Shown: piece by piece, positions 6,922 to 8,929 of the stretch
Numbering within the stretch: position 1 is the first letter of the stretch
Layout: every line of letters starts with the position of its first letter
Notes under the pieces: generated by a model
Seen by the model: only the letters and a program-made list of their open reading frames with translations
Databases searched by the model: none
What the model was told of the DNA's origin: nothing
Program-made: the position numbers and the translations under genes
DNA from: Marinagarivorans sp. UBA5868
GTDB taxonomy: Bacteria > Pseudomonadota > Gammaproteobacteria > Pseudomonadales > Cellvibrionaceae
DNA: 8,929 nt
NCBI GenBank assembly: GCA_002432095.1
Contig: DJFQ01000229.1
Span: 1 to 8,929 of the forward strand
Direction of reading: 5' to 3'

Positions 6922-6948
6922 AATAAAAAAGGGGGCATCGCCCCCTTT
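6922..6948 (-). terminator. Intrinsic terminator of the secD-secF operon (possibly bidirectional)
   Basis: AAAGGGGGC (6928-6936), loop ATC, GCCCCCTTT (6940-6948) form a 9-bp GC-rich stem. Read on the minus strand the stem is followed by a T-run extending to 6922 (seven T's counting the stem base pairs, then ATT), a classical terminator 17 bases after the secF stop. On the plus strand the run is only TTTCGC, so termination of the small gene transcript is plausible but weaker. Confidence 0.85.
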
Positions 6949-6965
6949 CGCATCACCAAACCACG

Positions 6966-7916
6966 TTACGGTAGCTCATCCAATTCGGCGCCTTCCTTAA
7001 CCGGAGGCATCAAATCTTCTTTGGAGAGATTCATCGCCAACATAATCGCCGCCGCCACATATATGGACGAGTAGGTTCCAACTGCGATACCCACGATAAG
7101 CGCACTGGAAAAGTTGTGGATCAACTCACCACCGACGAAAAACAGCGCCAGCAGCACTAACAAGGTAGTGCCGGAAGTCATCAAAGTCCGCCCAAGCGTC
7201 TGCGTGAGAGAAACGTTGATGATTTCCTCCGTGGAGTCGGTACGCAAAACACGGAAGTTCTCGCGAATGCGGTCCGCCACCACAATGGTATCGTTGATTG
7301 AATAACCGATAACCGCCAATACCGCCGCCAGCACGGTGAGATCCACTTCCAACTGAAACAGGGAAAACAGACCAAGAACAATAATCACGTCATGCGCCAA
7401 TGCCACCAGAGCGCCGACCGAAAATTTTGTTTGGAAGCGAATGGCCACATAGATGAATACGGCGATCAGTGCCACCAACAAGCCCAGCCCACCACTATTG
7501 GCGAGTTCATCACCCATCTGCGCGCCAATCATCTCACTACGCATCAAGTCTACCTGCACGTTCGGCGACGCTGCTTGCAGCGCCTGCGCGATACTCTGGC
7601 CAACGCTGGAACCTTCTGAGCCGTCGGAGATGTCGGTCTCCTGTTCAGCACGCATGCGAACCAATAACTCAGTTTCCGAGCCAAAATGGACAACCACCGC
7701 TCCCGGATATCCCGCATCGGCCAGTTGTTCACGTACCTCAGAAAGGTTTGGCGCTTCGCTGTAATGTAACTCCACTAAAGTGCCGCCGGTGAAATCCAGC
7801 CCAAAATTGAGGCCACGGACAAAAAGCGTGGCAATGGAGCCCAGCACCAGTAAGAGGGAGATGACCAACGCAATTCGGCGCAGCCCCATGAAATTGATGA
7901 CTTTTTCAGTATTCAT
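6966..7916 (-). CDS. secF: SecF, Sec translocon accessory subunit
   Basis: SecF pairs with SecD in the inner membrane and uses the proton-motive force to help pull exported proteins through SecYEG on the periplasmic side. The 316-residue protein has TM1 (about 13-33) and the family signature GLNFGLDFTGGTLVEL (35-50) at the start of the periplasmic domain (to about 140). Five more membrane segments follow (about 143-160, 165-187, 190-215, 245-263 and 268-295). TM4 carries the RND-type segment AVLAVIGYSINDTIVVADRIREN with Asp209 and Asp215, and TM5 begins RTLMTSGTT. GAGG lies five bases before the ATG, inside the 11-base gap after secD, so the genes are tightly coupled. Length is close to the E. 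coli protein (323). Transcription ends at the hairpin just downstream. Confidence 0.96.
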   Translation of the reverse strand: MNTEKVINFMGLRRIALVISLLLVLGSIATLFVRGLNFGLDFTGGTLVELHYSEAPNLSEVREQLADAGYPGAVVVHFGSETELLVRMRAEQETDISDGSEGSSVGQSIAQALQAASPNVQVDLMRSEMIGAQMGDELANSGGLGLLVALIAVFIYVAIRFQTKFSVGALVALAHDVIIVLGLFSLFQLEVDLTVLAAVLAVIGYSINDTIVVADRIRENFRVLRTDSTEEIINVSLTQTLGRTLMTSGTTLLVLLALFFVGGELIHNFSSALIVGIAVGTYSSIYVAAAIMLAMNLSKEDLMPPVKEGAELDELP

Positions 7917-7927
7917 ATGCGCCTCAA

Positions 7928-8929
7928 TTAAATCCAGAGTTTGGTGGCTGTGCGGTTGCCGTAGATCAGATTGACAATGGCGCGGGTGCCGACAATCGCT
8001 GTGAACATCGACGTCAGAATTCCCAACGACAAGGTTACCGCGAAACCCTTCACCGGCCCGGTACCGATGGCGAACAGAATAAAAGCGACAATCAATGTGG
8101 TGACATTCGCATCTAGAATTGTGGTGAAAGCGCGTTCAAAACCGGAATGGATGGCACTTTGTGGTGGAACGCCGTTGGCCAACTCTTCTTTGATACGAGA
8201 AAAAATCAACACGTTGGCGTCCACCGCCATCCCCACCGTTAACACGATACCGGCAATTCCGGGAAGAGTCAGCGTAGCGCCAAGCATTGACATCAGAGCC
8301 ACCAGAATCACGATGTTCATCCCCAGCGCAATGTTTGCGGCGATGCCAAACACCTTGTAATAAACCAACATAAAAAACACGACCAGCAGCAGGCCCAGCT
8401 TCACGGATTTCACACCCATTTCAATATTTTCCGCGCCCAGTGAGGGGCCGATGGTGCGCTCTTCAACAAATACCATGGGGGCAGCCAAAGACCCCGCGCG
8501 CAACAACAGCGCAACATCATTGGCTTCTTTAGGGCTTTCCAAACCGGTGATTTGAAAACGCACACCCAACGCGCTGCGAATAGTCGCCAAGTTAATGATT
8601 TTTCGGTCTACTTTGGAAACCTCTTTTTCAACCAGTTTGCCGCCTTCCATTACCTGCTGGGTTTCCGTGAAGTAATCGATAAAAAGCACGCCCATGTTGC
8701 GACCGACTTCATTGCGCGTGGCATGGTGCATCAAATTGCCACCTTCACTATCCAGCGTGATGTCAATTTTGGGACTGTTGGATTGATCGTCGAAACCGGA
8801 CACCGCGTTAATCACTCGTTCACCAGTGAGAATTCGTCGACGCTCCAGAAATTTCGGGCCGCGCAGCTGTCGCTCCTCTTCGGTGTAAAACTCAAATTTT
8901 TCTTTCTGAGTCAGAGGGGTCTCTGGGGT
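7928..8929 (-). CDS. secD: SecD, Sec translocon accessory subunit (partial, C-terminal 333 residues)
   Basis: SecD forms the proton-driven SecDF complex that completes protein export in the inner membrane. The frame is open through the right edge, so the first membrane segment and most of periplasmic domain P1 (about 280 residues, compared with 615 in E. coli) are missing. An in-frame GTG at 8815 is internal: the residues before it (KFLERRRILTGER) are continuous family sequence. Visible parts are the LTGERVINA segment, GSLAAPMVFVEERTIGPSLGAENIE (visible residues about 147-171), then five membrane segments (about 176-195, 198-221, 222-246, 270-292 and 296-320). The conserved TM4 motif GMAVDANVLIF includes the proton-relay aspartate (visible residue 237). 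The motif continues SRIKEE, with Ser where Glu is usual. secF follows after 11 bases. Confidence 0.96.
   Translation of the reverse strand, partial: TPETPLTQKEKFEFYTEEERQLRGPKFLERRRILTGERVINAVSGFDDQSNSPKIDITLDSEGGNLMHHATRNEVGRNMGVLFIDYFTETQQVMEGGKLVEKEVSKVDRKIINLATIRSALGVRFQITGLESPKEANDVALLLRAGSLAAPMVFVEERTIGPSLGAENIEMGVKSVKLGLLLVVFFMLVYYKVFGIAANIALGMNIVILVALMSMLGATLTLPGIAGIVLTVGMAVDANVLIFSRIKEELANGVPPQSAIHSGFERAFTTILDANVTTLIVAFILFAIGTGPVKGFAVTLSLGILTSMFTAIVGTRAIVNLIYGNRTATKLWI

Noticed and set aside
7928..8815. secD read as a complete 295-residue gene starting at GTG 8815
   Set aside because: The frame stays open and SecD-like (FLERRRILTGER) up to the window edge, so the gene is cut by the edge, not short.

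Overview
The window reads as chromosomal DNA from a gammaproteobacterium, most likely on the Pseudomonas/Cellvibrio side of the class. This rests on protein character (SecD/SecF, SuhB, TrmJ, IscR, IscS) and on gene order. The arrangement suhB <-> trmJ-iscR-iscS is the one known from Escherichia coli, and the presence of secD-secF near suhB recalls Pseudomonas. The placement is from recall of families and synteny, not from a database search. No phage, insertion sequence, CRISPR array, rRNA or tRNA was seen.

Region 1 (1-2616, minus strand) is an iron-sulfur cluster operon: iscR, then iscS, then sufB, which runs off the left edge. A near-consensus IscR type 1 operator lies over a strong sigma-70-type promoter in front of iscR, and the trmJ stop codon falls inside the -35 hexamer. 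The operon is a hybrid: regulator and cysteine desulfurase are ISC-type, but the next gene is the SUF scaffold gene sufB where iscU would be expected. The IscS also lacks the C-terminal tail that contacts IscU.

Region 2 (2609-4354) holds trmJ (minus), a tRNA 2'-O-methyltransferase, and suhB (plus), an inositol-monophosphatase-family protein. They diverge from a 132-bp spacer whose two candidate promoters overlap face to face.

Region 3 (4343-6723) starts with a short cluster of repeats that duplicates the suhB stop-codon region. It continues with a large soluble hybrid sensor kinase gene (minus; PAS-PAS-HisKA-HATPase-REC) and ends with a 271-bp non-coding gap.

Region 4 (6640-8929) holds a small unrecognised plus-strand gene with a good ribosome binding site and a possible stationary-phase promoter. 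It converges on the secD-secF operon (minus; secD cut by the right edge). A strong hairpin terminator lies between them. SecD and SecF are the inner-membrane accessory subunits of the Sec protein export machinery.

Most of the window is well-known housekeeping biology. The least ordinary parts are the ISC/SUF hybrid operon, the orphan hybrid kinase, the stop-codon repeats and the small gene.
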